Shown one piece after another: positions 35,324-45,024 of a DNA stretch of 64,000 bases. Positions within the stretch are counted from its first letter, which is position 1. Each line of letters starts with the position of its first letter. Origin of the DNA: an uncultured Clostridia bacterium (GTDB taxonomy: Bacteria; Bacillota; Clostridia; Christensenellales; UBA3700). The notes beneath the pieces are model-generated. The model was not told the DNA's origin. It did no database searches and saw only the letters and a program-made list of their open reading frames with translations. A program made the translations under genes and the position numbers. The DNA lies in contig CAOKSY010000001.1 of NCBI GenBank assembly GCA_948471525.1, positions 186,001-250,000 of the forward strand, written 5' to 3'.

Positions 35324-38300
35324 TTAATAATCCCAACTGTTCAATTCGCCAGCATAGCCGGGTCCTCCGTTGACGCCTCGACTTCCGTCGTTTCCTCTTT
35401 TTCCGTCTTTGCCGTTATACGGAATACCCAAAACAAGACCAGACCCCTTTTTGCCGCCGTCGCCACCTAAACCGCCGTCGCCGCCTAAACCGCCTTTTCC
35501 GCCTTCTCCTGCTTTACCGTCTCTGCCGTCCTGCCAGATTACGTTTGCGCTATTTTTGACAGCGGAAGAATTGATCGACAGTCCGCCGCGTCCCGCATTT
35601 CCGCCGTTGCCGCCAAAGCCTCCATAACCGCCTCTGCCGCCATTTCCGCCATTACCTCCGTTTCCGGGCAAAGCTGCAATTACAGCGTACTTTATATCAC
35701 CGTCGCCTCCATTACCGCCGTTGCCGCCCGATTGACCTTCGCCGCCGTCGCCGCCTCTGCCGCCATTGCCGCCGTCGATACCGATAAGTTGCAATCTAGA
35801 GTCCTGATCGAAATTGGGAGTGACGTTGTCGTCTATCGCCAGACGAATACCAAAGCCGCCGTTGCCGCCATTCTCTCCGTCCTTGCCGTCTCTACCAGTT
35901 TTGCCGTCTTTACCGTTTTTGCCGTCCTGTCCGTCGGGGCGTTCGGCAAACGGATTCCAATTCATATTGGCATCATGTCCGTGAACACCGCCGGCAGCAT
36001 CAAATATATAAGAACTGCCGTCCCAGCCGTCGCTTCCGTCCCTGCTTGCGCCGCCGCGCAACGTCACGTCTCCTTTTACGTTGAGAGTCAAACGACCGCT
36101 TCCGTTTACGCGCATAGCGTGTTTGCCTTGATTTGCTTCATAGTTAATATTATGCAACGTTACTTCCACGGGAGAATCGCCGTTATTGAACGCAAAGTCA
36201 AGATTTTTATGCTGAATACTGCTATCGCCGTATAGATACATAAACTTGACGCCTTTGTCAAACTCTATCGTCTGTCTGAAAATCCTAGCGGAACTGCTTA
36301 GATCGAATATGACTATCGCATTATATTGATCGCCGCCTTTTATCGAAGATAATTGATCTGCGGGCACAGCCTGTATACCTTGGAACTCGACCTCATTGTC
36401 TTGATCAACGGCGACGGTCATAGGTACGTTGAATTTGTACTCGTCCGCAGTACCGCGATCGAATACGACGTTCAACGTCACTTTATATTTATCGATATTG
36501 TACTTGTATAATTTGAGCCACAGCTTGGTATATATAGTGGATATAAATTTCGTAAAGTTGATTTTAGAGGACTCTACGATTACTTCATAGCCCGACATAT
36601 CGGAGATAGCCGCTGTTCCGCCGCTGACGACGCCTGTCTCAACGTTGACTCTCAAACTCTTGAGATCGGATATGTTTGTCGGATAAATGGTCAGTTCCAC
36701 CGCTTGTGAAATTACCTCGTGCATTACGCCGCTCACGTCTTTGTCTCCGTGCGTCGACACCGCGACCAACCAAATCTTGGCTTTCTTGTTCTTTGCGATA
36801 AGTTTATCGCCTTGTTTGACGAGATAGTTATCTTCGGCGCTGCCCACCTCTATGCGTTTTGCAACGTTGCCGCTGTCGAGATCGGCTTTGTTTTTGTAAT
36901 AATACAAGACGTACTCTTCGCCGTAAGTAGGATCGACAGATGTGTCGGCGGCGTAGGCGAATACGTCGTACGAGAGCGAAAAAATTTGACTCAACGAGCC
37001 GTTCACATAAATATTAGACAGGAAATACATCTTGTCAAAATAGTAATAATCTACGCCGTTTTTATCGCCGACTACGGTCTCCGACGTGATTTGTTCGGTA
37101 GCAAGCGCTGCGGTGTTTATCGCGTCCCCTCTCTTCATTCCGAAGTGTATGTCGGATACGAACTCCTCTTTTACTGTCACCGCTTGGTCGATATAGATCT
37201 GCGGATTGTCGAGCGACTTTATACGCACTGTGATCGTGCCTTCAAACTTTGCCGCCAAATAGATCGAGTCCCATTCTCCCGACAGTATCTCTTTTGACAT
37301 GACAGCCGCGCCGTCGCGGTCGATGTCCGCGTCTTTGGAACTCAAGAATTTTGCGCCTGTATTGCCGTCATTAAATATGGAGACCTCGATACCGCGATAA
37401 GTAGCGTTGAAAGGATAGACGTGCGCCGTGAGCTCCAAGACGCCGCTAGTCCTGAATTGCTTTTCCGATTTGTTTTTGCTCCACAGCTTTGTCTCCAACT
37501 CGCTGACTGAAATGACCGGCTCTTTTTCTACTGCGATAACCACGGGATAATCGTGTCCGTCGCATCTCATTATCACGGTCACGGTGCCGGGCGCCTTTGC
37601 GGTCAGCACGTTGCCGTTTATATTAGCGTCAATGCCCGCGGTCGTTCCGCTCTCATCGATACTGTACTCCACGTTTTTATAAGTCGCCTGCATCGGCAAC
37701 GCCATTGCTTCGAGAATAAGACTTTCGGTATGCTTAAACGACTTGCTGGTCGAAGTAAATCTGACGTCGGTAACGGGTTCTTTTTCCGCATATACCTTAA
37801 ACTCGCCCGACGGTACGCCGTCGACCCAGGCGCGCAAGACGATCTCGCCCACGCTTTGCGCGGTCAAAATTCCGTCTACGACGTCCGCGCCGTTGGCTGT
37901 GGACGAAATTATCTGATAATTGACGTAGGGATAGGTGGGATTGGCCGGATTGGTGGCTACGTCCAACTTGAGCGATCTTGTGATCTTAAATCTGTTCGCG
38001 CTTGTAAAATATACGCTTTCGACTGCGACTTTCTTGGCTTCGACAGTGACGAAAGTGCGGAAATTGGAAGTATACGCGCTGAGTATTATCTTGCCTGGTC
38101 TCTTCGCGTTTTGAAGTTTTCCGTCGACAAGTTCTACGCCCGTACCGCCGTCGCTGACGATCTCGAAATATACGGCGACTTGCGCGTTGCTCGGCTCTAC
38201 TATAGGCACGAGCGTCAACGTGCGCGTCAGCAAATAAGAATCTACGTCAAGCGAAATTCCGGCGACTTCGACTATCGTTTCGCTTGCAGGTTCTACGTAG

Positions 38301-40321
38301 ACGGTCATAGTAGCATACTTGCCGCCCGCTTCCGCTTTAAGCGTCACCATGCCAGTAGATTTCGCCGTCAGTATATTGCCCTCGAGCGTCGCGCCGACGT
38401 CGTTGTCTTCGACTATCGACAGCGTGACGTCGCGGAAAGTTGCGTAATCCGGCAAAGCCTGCGCTATTATATTGAGCGCGCCGTTGACCGGAAAGGAATT
38501 GCCGTTTAAAAATTCAACGCCCGTGACGGGTTCTTCGTTGGCAGTAAAGACTACCTCTTTGCTGTTTACTCCCGCGTATCTGGCGACAACGCAAATCTCG
38601 CCCGGCAGATCGGCATAGAGTTTTCTGCCGACGATACGCGCGCCTTGAGCGGTGGTCTTTTCGGATATTATCTCAAAATCCACTTCGTCGGTAGTAATAC
38701 TTTCCGTGACGGCGTTGCCGACAAGATCGACGCTGCCCGTGACCTTAAAATCAAAGACCGAGTTGGTCACTTCCACAGATTTTACCTGCGCTTCTATGAC
38801 GGTAAAAGTCATCTCGTCGCTTATGCTTATGTTGTCGTAAGACGACGCAGTGACCGTAAATTCAAGTCCGACGGGCGCGTCTTGCGACACTCTCAACACG
38901 CCGTCTACGTCCACGTCCGCAAAGGGATTGGAAGACGTATATCTTATGTCTTTGACGGTGGAATTAATAGGATTTACTTGAGTAAATAATTGCAGTTGAG
39001 TTCCCGGGGCAACCGTCGTGCGGTCCGCCTCGGAATTGAGTTCTACGCTCTCCACTCTTATAGGAATGATCTCTATTTGAGCAATGCCTACCGCGCCTTC
39101 GGCTTCGCCTGCGACGGTTATGTAAGAGCCGACCTTTGCGTCTTCGTTTATTTTTACTACTCCGTCCGACAGCTCGCAATACTCGCTTCCGGTCTCAACG
39201 CTCAATTTTATTTTCTGTATGCTGGCGTGCGAAGGGACTACGCGCTCTCCCAGTCTGATCTCTTCGCCCGGGCGAAGTTTTATCGTACTGCCTGCGGCAA
39301 ACTCTATCCCCGATACCTTGACGTATTCCGCCTTAAGTATGGGATGGTTGACGTCGGCGACAAACATAAAGTTGTTGTCAAAGCCTGTCCAATCGGAGAA
39401 AGCCGTCTTAGATTTGAATTCGTATGCGGGACGAGCCGCGGAAGCCGAAACGCTGCCGCCGTTATTGAATGCGGATACGTTTTTTATATCAGAGCCCTGA
39501 ATATGACGGCACTGCTTTATAGCCGCGTTCATATTGTCGCCGGACACGTTGCCTTTGACGTTGCCGCTGATCTGTCCCAACTGAAAAGCGCGTTCTACTA
39601 CGGCGTTGCCGTTGGTTCCGTTGTTTAAACCGACTATACCGCCGACGTAAGTCTGCGCGCTGACGCTGCCCTTGTTGTAAATATCCGATATACTGCCCGT
39701 ATTTACGCCGCTGATGCCGCCTGCATACATACCCGACGTCTTGACGTTGCCGCCGTTGACGGAACAATTGATATATCCCGAATTGACGCCCGTTATTCCT
39801 CCCGCGGCGTGGCTGTTGGCAGTGACGTCGGAATTGGCGACGGAGTTTTCTATCCTGCCCGCGTTCATTCCCGCGATCGCTCCCACGTTCTGACCGCCGA
39901 CAAAAGTCGAGTTTTCCACTCTCACGTTTTTGACCGTCGCGCCCTTGTATACAAAAGAGAATACTCCCACGTAGTCCTTATTCGGATAATTTGCCTCTAT
40001 TCCCGTCAGCAAATACTGCCTGCCGTCGTAATGACCCTCAAAAGGATGCGTGAGATCTCCTATCGGGAAAAACTCCCTTCCTGTGAAATCGATATTTGCG
40101 CCTTGGACAAAATATGCGTCCAGTCTGGTGGCTACGGCATTGAATTCATCGACGTTGGTCACGACAAACGGATTTTCCTTTGTGCCGTCTCCCTGAGCAA
40201 AATCGGATTTTGCATATGCGGTCGGTTCTGTAGAAATAACCGCGCAAATCCAAGCCGTCGTCAAAATAACGAGAGTTACGATCATAAATTTTATTATTCT
40301 TTTGATTTTTACGTTTGTCAT
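35324..40321 (-). CDS. Giant surface protein: GLUG, Ig-like array, collagen-like glycine-rich C-terminus
   Basis: 1665 residues. A signal peptide (about 1-38, ending TAYA) is followed by GDGTKENPFVV and a GLUG beta-helix (about 45-300; AGGITGVN, AGGISGVN, VGGIVGLN). About nine or ten Ig-like (Big_2-like) modules of 80-90 residues follow (about 335-1090; repeated EPVTGVEF, EPVTDVRF and ILTAKAPGTVT-like strings). A less clear region runs to 1440, and then a C-terminus of about 220 residues holds Gly-X-X and GGNGG runs (DGQDGKNGKDGKTGRDGKDG, GGNGGRGGDGGEG). No anchor motif is seen; the last residues are GELNSWDY. It is an adhesin-like or matrix-like protein. Confidence 0.85.
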   Translation of the reverse strand: MTNVKIKRIIKFMIVTLVILTTAWICAVISTEPTAYAKSDFAQGDGTKENPFVVTNVDEFNAVATRLDAYFVQGANIDFTGREFFPIGDLTHPFEGHYDGRQYLLTGIEANYPNKDYVGVFSFVYKGATVKNVRVENSTFVGGQNVGAIAGMNAGRIENSVANSDVTANSHAAGGITGVNSGYINCSVNGGNVKTSGMYAGGISGVNTGSISDIYNKGSVSAQTYVGGIVGLNNGTNGNAVVERAFQLGQISGNVKGNVSGDNMNAAIKQCRHIQGSDIKNVSAFNNGGSVSASAARPAYEFKSKTAFSDWTGFDNNFMFVADVNHPILKAEYVKVSGIEFAAGSTIKLRPGEEIRLGERVVPSHASIQKIKLSVETGSEYCELSDGVVKINEDAKVGSYITVAGEAEGAVGIAQIEIIPIRVESVELNSEADRTTVAPGTQLQLFTQVNPINSTVKDIRYTSSNPFADVDVDGVLRVSQDAPVGLEFTVTASSYDNISISDEMTFTVIEAQVKSVEVTNSVFDFKVTGSVDLVGNAVTESITTDEVDFEIISEKTTAQGARIVGRKLYADLPGEICVVARYAGVNSKEVVFTANEEPVTGVEFLNGNSFPVNGALNIIAQALPDYATFRDVTLSIVEDNDVGATLEGNILTAKSTGMVTLKAEAGGKYATMTVYVEPASETIVEVAGISLDVDSYLLTRTLTLVPIVEPSNAQVAVYFEIVSDGGTGVELVDGKLQNAKRPGKIILSAYTSNFRTFVTVEAKKVAVESVYFTSANRFKITRSLKLDVATNPANPTYPYVNYQIISSTANGADVVDGILTAQSVGEIVLRAWVDGVPSGEFKVYAEKEPVTDVRFTSTSKSFKHTESLILEAMALPMQATYKNVEYSIDESGTTAGIDANINGNVLTAKAPGTVTVIMRCDGHDYPVVIAVEKEPVISVSELETKLWSKNKSEKQFRTSGVLELTAHVYPFNATYRGIEVSIFNDGNTGAKFLSSKDADIDRDGAAVMSKEILSGEWDSIYLAAKFEGTITVRIKSLDNPQIYIDQAVTVKEEFVSDIHFGMKRGDAINTAALATEQITSETVVGDKNGVDYYYFDKMYFLSNIYVNGSLSQIFSLSYDVFAYAADTSVDPTYGEEYVLYYYKNKADLDSGNVAKRIEVGSAEDNYLVKQGDKLIAKNKKAKIWLVAVSTHGDKDVSGVMHEVISQAVELTIYPTNISDLKSLRVNVETGVVSGGTAAISDMSGYEVIVESSKINFTKFISTIYTKLWLKLYKYNIDKYKVTLNVVFDRGTADEYKFNVPMTVAVDQDNEVEFQGIQAVPADQLSSIKGGDQYNAIVIFDLSSSARIFRQTIEFDKGVKFMYLYGDSSIQHKNLDFAFNNGDSPVEVTLHNINYEANQGKHAMRVNGSGRLTLNVKGDVTLRGGASRDGSDGWDGSSYIFDAAGGVHGHDANMNWNPFAERPDGQDGKNGKDGKTGRDGKDGENGGNGGFGIRLAIDDNVTPNFDQDSRLQLIGIDGGNGGRGGDGGEGQSGGNGGNGGDGDIKYAVIAALPGNGGNGGNGGRGGYGGFGGNGGNAGRGGLSINSSAVKNSANVIWQDGRDGKAGEGGKGGLGGDGGLGGDGGKKGSGLVLGIPYNGKDGKRGNDGSRGVNGGPGYAGELNSWDY

Positions 40322-40333
40322 AAGTACCTCTCT

Positions 40334-41113
40334 TTACTGCGCCCATTCGGGTACGCCAATAGGTTCTATGTCGTATCTTATCATCTTTATTGCCGTATAA
40401 GTATCGCCCTGTTTGAAATCTATACGGAGACTGTCAAACACCGTGCCTGTAATCTGCATCTGCACCTTGACGTCGCCAAGTCCTTCAATATTTGCGCCTT
40501 CACCGAAAAACTTCGAGTATTTTTCTGCCGCCAGCATAGCGACGATACTGTGCTTTTCGCCATCGTGCGAGATGATTTTCGCTCCTTCCTCGACGGGAAG
40601 AAAATTGTACTCGTCAAAATCGTAATTGACGTCGCCGATATTCTCTGCGGCTACCGTCAGTATAATGTCTATGTCCGACTCAAATCGAGAAATCTGTTCC
40701 TCTTCTCCGCATTTTCGGCGGGCGCGCATCTCGTTTCCCGACAAATAATACTCTTCGCAGACGTCGTCTGGAGTCGCCCCGTTGGCAGGATATTTTTCCT
40801 CGACCGAGAGATAGGCTTTTATTTCTCCGTCCTCAACGGCGATCTGCAATTTCTGTCTGAATTCAGCTACTGTCACTCCGTCTTCTTTTATCTCTATCTC
40901 CCTCACAAAATGTATCGGCACGGCGTTGCCTTCGCCGTCCTTGGCATTGCGCGCGGATTCCAGGCTTGTCCCGAAAACCGTCAACCATTCCTGAGTAGTA
41001 AGTTTTTTTCTCGTTCCGAAGACAATGCCGCATGTGATCGCCGTGATCAATATCGCGACGGTCACCGAGATAGCTGTTATTATCTTTGCACGTTTTGTCA
41101 TCTGCACTTTCAT
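40334..41113 (-). CDS. Membrane-anchored extracellular protein of unknown function
   Basis: 259 residues from the ATG at 41113 (a second ATG four codons later is possible). The open frame continues upstream, but that part overlaps the preceding gene in another frame and is not used. One membrane segment (about 10-33) is followed by a soluble outside domain of about 220 residues rich in Glu, with Cys pairs near 120-140 and ending VPEWAQ. I do not recognise the family; the alternating strands could be a small barrel or half-barrel lipoprotein-like fold. It sits 12 bp before the giant GLUG gene and 5 bp after a DUF3592-like gene. Confidence 0.65.
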   Translation of the reverse strand: MKVQMTKRAKIITAISVTVAILITAITCGIVFGTRKKLTTQEWLTVFGTSLESARNAKDGEGNAVPIHFVREIEIKEDGVTVAEFRQKLQIAVEDGEIKAYLSVEEKYPANGATPDDVCEEYYLSGNEMRARRKCGEEEQISRFESDIDIILTVAAENIGDVNYDFDEYNFLPVEEGAKIISHDGEKHSIVAMLAAEKYSKFFGEGANIEGLGDVKVQMQITGTVFDSLRIDFKQGDTYTAIKMIRYDIEPIGVPEWAQ

Positions 41114-41118
41114 ATATC

Positions 41119-41691
41119 TTATCTTTTCTTTTTGGCAGTCGCGCCCTTGGGCACAACCTTCTGCGCGGCTACGGTCTCCTTTGCCTGCTCTTTCTTCTTC
41201 GACTTCTTGCCTTGGAAGAATATGAACCATATATCAAAAGCTACCGCGGCTATACTCAATATTGTCAATATTATCGAGCCCGCTATTATTGATCCTATGT
41301 AGGTTTTACGCCCGACGACTATACTGTTCCCTCTTCCGTCTATATATATATTCACTTTCTTGCCTATCTGGCTTTCAGCATATTTTTGATTGTTTATGCC
41401 TGATTCTGCGATACCCCAATATTTTATACCTGTCGCGTCTGTATATTCGTACGTTAAATCACAACTTCGTCTTCCGCGAAATCCGCTGCTGCTACTATTG
41501 TGCCTTATACTTACTATCTCCGCTTCTGCTATTACTCCTCCTTCGATAGCGTCCTGACGACCTTGTTCTACCACGCAACCGTAGTAACTTGCAATTGTCC
41601 CGCCGATCAAGATTAAAGCTACAAGGATAAAAACCGAATAGTATAGATACAGCTTTAAAGTGATCAATTTCTTTTTGGTTTCAAATTTCAA
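41119..41691 (-). CDS. DUF3592-like membrane protein, copy 1
   Basis: 190 residues from a TTG start. There are two membrane segments (about 15-38 and 135-158). Between them lies the conserved outside domain (GGVIAEAEIVSI, then YEYTDATGIKYWG, then GKKVNIYIDGRGNSIVVG), which fits DUF3592. The tail is strongly basic (GKKSKKKEQAKETV) and cytoplasmic. The ribosome site GAGG is part of the 26-codon stub of the big-protein gene at 41696-41776. Its ends are nearly identical to copy 2, while the middle has drifted to about 75 percent, as if the ends were kept alike by conversion. Confidence 0.75.
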   Translation of the reverse strand: MKFETKKKLITLKLYLYYSVFILVALILIGGTIASYYGCVVEQGRQDAIEGGVIAEAEIVSIRHNSSSSGFRGRRSCDLTYEYTDATGIKYWGIAESGINNQKYAESQIGKKVNIYIDGRGNSIVVGRKTYIGSIIAGSIILTILSIAAVAFDIWFIFFQGKKSKKKEQAKETVAAQKVVPKGATAKKKR

Positions 41692-41695
41692 TTTT

Positions 41696-41776
41696 TTACC
41701 TCATCAACTTTTTGATTTCCCTAAGCCGCTGTCTGTATATATTCTCGACACGCTCTTCGGGTATTGTCTCTGTCTG
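41696..41776 (-). pseudogene. Stub of the large exported protein gene (last 26 codons)
   Basis: The minus strand reads QTETIPEERVENIYRQRLRE and so on to LMR and stop, the same as the end of the intact gene at 42376. The ATGAGGTAA at its end contains the GAGG ribosome site of the downstream DUF3592-like gene, which may be why it was retained. Confidence 0.85.
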
Positions 41777-41798
41777 CGGCATTGGCGCTTTCAGCGTA

Positions 41799-42371
41799 CT
41801 ATCTTTTCTTTTTGGCAGTCGCGCCTTTGGGCACAACCTTCTGCGCGGCTACGGTCTCCTTTGCCTGCTCTTTCTTCTTCGACTTCTTGCCTTGGAAGAA
41901 GATGAACCATATATCAAATGCTATCGCGACTATGCTTCCAACCATTAGTACCAAAGCTACAACCAAAATTGGATATTTGTTAGTGCCTTGTCCTACTACT
42001 ATGCTATTCCCTTTTCCGTCTATATAGATATTCACTTTCTTGCCTATCTGGCTTTCCGCATATTTGAGGCTGTTTATACCCGATTCTGCAACGCCCCAGT
42101 ATTTTATGCCTGTCGCATCAGTGTATTCATATCTCAATTCATAAATTGCTCCGCCGCCGGAATTTCCACCGCCTGTAGCGTCATGTATTCTTATGATCTC
42201 CGCTTCCGCTATTACTCCTCCGTCGATAGCAGCCTGTCGTCCTTCTTCTACCTGATAGACATAAAAACATGCTACTGTACCGCCAATCAGGAATAAAGCT
42301 AAAAGTATAAAAACCGAATAATACAGATACAGCTGTAAAGTGATCAATTTCTTCTTGGTTTCAAATTTCAA
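41799..42371 (-). CDS. DUF3592-like membrane protein, copy 2
   Basis: 190 residues and the closest paralogue of copy 1: same TTG start, two membrane segments, central domain with GGVIAEAEIIRI, YEYTDATGIKYWG and GKKVNIYIDGKGNSIVVG, and an identical basic tail. It starts 4 bases after the stop of the split large protein, whose last codons contain its SD (GAGG), so translation is coupled. The role is unknown. The constant pairing of this family with the large exported protein suggests an accessory, for example in assembly or export. Confidence 0.75.
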   Translation of the reverse strand: MKFETKKKLITLQLYLYYSVFILLALFLIGGTVACFYVYQVEEGRQAAIDGGVIAEAEIIRIHDATGGGNSGGGAIYELRYEYTDATGIKYWGVAESGINSLKYAESQIGKKVNIYIDGKGNSIVVGQGTNKYPILVVALVLMVGSIVAIAFDIWFIFFQGKKSKKKEQAKETVAAQKVVPKGATAKKKR

Positions 42372-42375
42372 TTTT

Positions 42376-45024
42376 TTACCTCATCAACTTTTTGATTTCC
42401 CTAAGCCGCTGTCTGTATATATTCTCGACACGCTCTTCGGGTATTGTCTCTGTCTGCACGGAATATATTCCCGCGCCGTTGTCGTACGTATCAAATTCCT
42501 TGACATCTGCGTCCGCGGCAAAGTATACGTAATCGTCGATATTTATCTCGTCAAACTCTATCTTCAATTCGACTTCTTCGCCTGCGGTCAGGAAAATGCT
42601 TCGGCTTGAATACAATTCCCCATTTATATAAATCCCCAGCGTGAGCGGAGTGTCGACGTCGGACGCATTGCGTAAGACGACCTTGAATTGCTGTTTTCCG
42701 TTGACGACGCTCATTTCCGCGCCCAGTTCTATATCCGTATAATTGACGAACATAGAGAATCTATCTGCCGCGACAACTACTCCGTCTCCGTCTTTTACGG
42801 ACGTGACAACGTCGATACAGCCTTCTTGATCGATCTTTGCGACAAAGGGAATATCAAAAAATCTTCCCTCTCCCACAGCCAACGCTCTAGTACACTCCAA
42901 GTCTATCTTCTGAGCGCAGACTTCTACCGACAGTCGCGTGATATCGCAGTCGCCGATATTTTCCACATACAGCCTGATATTGGCTTGTTTGCCTTCGGAT
43001 ATACCGTCGCTTGCAAGCGCCTCGGTATGTATCTTATATCCTCTCTCATGACTTGACACGCAGAGCACCAACGGCGTATCGGCAAAATTTTCTTCGTCCA
43101 CCTGACGGAAATTATACGCGGAATAAATCATGCCGTCCTCGTAATAACCGTTCAGAGACGATATATCCGTGTCGGGTACGGCGCCGTCGATCACGGGGAA
43201 CGCCGACGTCCAATTGCCGTCTACGTATAGGATGCAATAACCTTGTTCCGCCTCTCCGTCATACGCTTCGTAGAAAATAGCCGGCGTACTCTCATCCTTG
43301 GAGATATTAAATTCCTGCGACGCGATACCGCTCGCGATCACCGTCTTATCGCTATAGTTGTCGCTGACGACTATATCTCCTTCTTTATAATATGAAAGCG
43401 CTATGCCCGAAGACAGCTTTATATATCGAGGATTGATGATACCGTCGTATTCAAAGACTTTTTTTCCTTCCTTAGCCACTACCGTATATGCGTCGGCAGT
43501 AAGTATATCTCCGTCCTTATCCTCGCAGACGGCAATAGAGAGTTCTCCGTTTTCCACCGCCGCGGTATATGAATAAATCATTCTGCCGCCGACAAATCTC
43601 TCGACGCCCTTTGACCACGATCTTCCGTCGTATCGGGAAGAATATATGATATTATCTCCCGTCAATCCCAGACAGTCGTCGGCTGTATTGCTCTGCCACA
43701 GCAACGTGACGTCAGACAATCCGTCTGCGACGGCAAACTGCGGCGACGCGTCATAACTACCATTGTCCGTAATACGCGCTATATCGACAAATGCGTCTTT
43801 TGCGTAATCGTACTTGGCGGCGTATATCTCGGCGGATCTGATCATATCTTCGTTACTGCTGTCCTGCGTCAAGACTTTGTTGGCTTTCTGCATAGCGATA
43901 TATACTTCGCCGTCTTTTACGCACACGTCAAAGTCGAAGTCGCCCTTGCCGTCGTCGAATACTGCCTTGGGCGCGCTCCATTGTCCGCCGTCGCAGATAG
44001 AATATTTGAGCACGGAACGGTTGTACGTATCTCTGGCGATATCGTCTTCTATCCAGATAAGCATCTGCCTTCCGTCAGCCAATTTTATTATCTGCGGACG
44101 CGATCCCTGATATATGCGATCAAACAGCTGATCCGCGCTGATATCTTCCTCTGCCGCCATACTGCGAGCAAGCAGGCTGTAATTCGCTATCAGCTCTTTC
44201 TCCTCTTCCGCCCAAAGTTCGATTGGCGGAGATTTATATCCGAATTCCAATTCCAATAATAAGAATTGCAACTTAATACCAATTCCCCACTTAAACTGCA
44301 AATATCTCTTAGGATTTAGATACCATTCAAAATCTGCAGTTCCGTATACTCCACCCGACGCGATTCCTGCCAAGCCCGCAGCAAGATCTATTCTAATGCC
44401 AAATATAATACTTACACTTAACGATTTAAACGCTTCTACAAAAGATACCGGAACAAATTTATTGACAAAATACGTTTCAAATTTTGCACCCACCGTCAAT
44501 TCAAAGCGAATAAACATCGGCACCGGTCCTATATTGAATGGAAGAGTATAGGACGGCTTGAATAACAACTCGGCATAGGTGGAGAAACTTTCTACCGCGC
44601 CCTTGACGTAGGATATCTTGAGAGATCCCATCAGCGCCAAGTCCAATTTGAATCCAAAACCGCCGCTGCCCGAAGTACCCTTTTTTAATAAGTCAATTAC
44701 TTCGGATATCTTCTGCTTATAGCCTTTGACGTCCTTGAGATATTCGATCAACGCTTTATAGGCGTTCTTCTGAGCTTGTTTAAGACTTTTTCCCGCCTGT
44801 TTGACAAGTTCCATATCCTCTTGACTATTCTTTTTATAATCTCTGAGGACTTCATTATATTCTTTTTCTGCCGCTTTATGATTTTTCTTTGCGGCATTAT
44901 ACTGACTCCACCAACCCGTCTCCTGAGCAATAGCGTGGGCGTCGTTCATTTTTTTCTTACTTTCGTCCCTACGCCTCATCACTTCAAAATATTTATCGTC
45001 TTTAGCGGATAAAGCCTTCAATTC
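42376..45024 (-). CDS. Large exported protein, C-terminal part (split by in-frame TAG)
   Basis: 882 codons in the same frame as the upstream 45025 part, from which it is separated only by one TAG. If translated separately it would have to start at a TTG (45021) without a clear ribosome site. It aligns end to end with residues about 425-1309 of the intact paralogue at 46814: a coiled-coil start (to about 110), an alternating-strand region (about 115-275; KLDLALMGSLKISY), a propeller-like region (RPQIIKLADGRQMLIWIEDD and WSAPKAVFDDGKGDFDFDV repeats), two CARDB-like domains (ANIRLYVENIGDCDI; KVVLRNASDVDTPL), and the conserved tail. Whether it is expressed depends on readthrough or re-initiation. 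Confidence 0.7.
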   Translation of the reverse strand, partial: ELKALSAKDDKYFEVMRRRDESKKKMNDAHAIAQETGWWSQYNAAKKNHKAAEKEYNEVLRDYKKNSQEDMELVKQAGKSLKQAQKNAYKALIEYLKDVKGYKQKISEVIDLLKKGTSGSGGFGFKLDLALMGSLKISYVKGAVESFSTYAELLFKPSYTLPFNIGPVPMFIRFELTVGAKFETYFVNKFVPVSFVEAFKSLSVSIIFGIRIDLAAGLAGIASGGVYGTADFEWYLNPKRYLQFKWGIGIKLQFLLLELEFGYKSPPIELWAEEEKELIANYSLLARSMAAEEDISADQLFDRIYQGSRPQIIKLADGRQMLIWIEDDIARDTYNRSVLKYSICDGGQWSAPKAVFDDGKGDFDFDVCVKDGEVYIAMQKANKVLTQDSSNEDMIRSAEIYAAKYDYAKDAFVDIARITDNGSYDASPQFAVADGLSDVTLLWQSNTADDCLGLTGDNIIYSSRYDGRSWSKGVERFVGGRMIYSYTAAVENGELSIAVCEDKDGDILTADAYTVVAKEGKKVFEYDGIINPRYIKLSSGIALSYYKEGDIVVSDNYSDKTVIASGIASQEFNISKDESTPAIFYEAYDGEAEQGYCILYVDGNWTSAFPVIDGAVPDTDISSLNGYYEDGMIYSAYNFRQVDEENFADTPLVLCVSSHERGYKIHTEALASDGISEGKQANIRLYVENIGDCDITRLSVEVCAQKIDLECTRALAVGEGRFFDIPFVAKIDQEGCIDVVTSVKDGDGVVVAADRFSMFVNYTDIELGAEMSVVNGKQQFKVVLRNASDVDTPLTLGIYINGELYSSRSIFLTAGEEVELKIEFDEINIDDYVYFAADADVKEFDTYDNGAGIYSVQTETIPEERVENIYRQRLREIKKLMR

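Larger units (their letters stand above)
41119..42456. repeat. Tandem duplication with a 680-bp period
   Basis: 41119-41776 and 41799-42456 are two copies of a unit made of a DUF3592-like gene plus the last 26 codons of the large exported protein gene. The outer parts are almost identical and the middle of the gene is diverged. The intact gene continues only beyond the second copy. Confidence 0.9.

Noticed and set aside
35370..35930. A tandem repeat array or CRISPR-like pattern
   Set aside because: The repeats are GGN/GGC codons of the glycine-rich tail of the giant surface protein, with no spacers.
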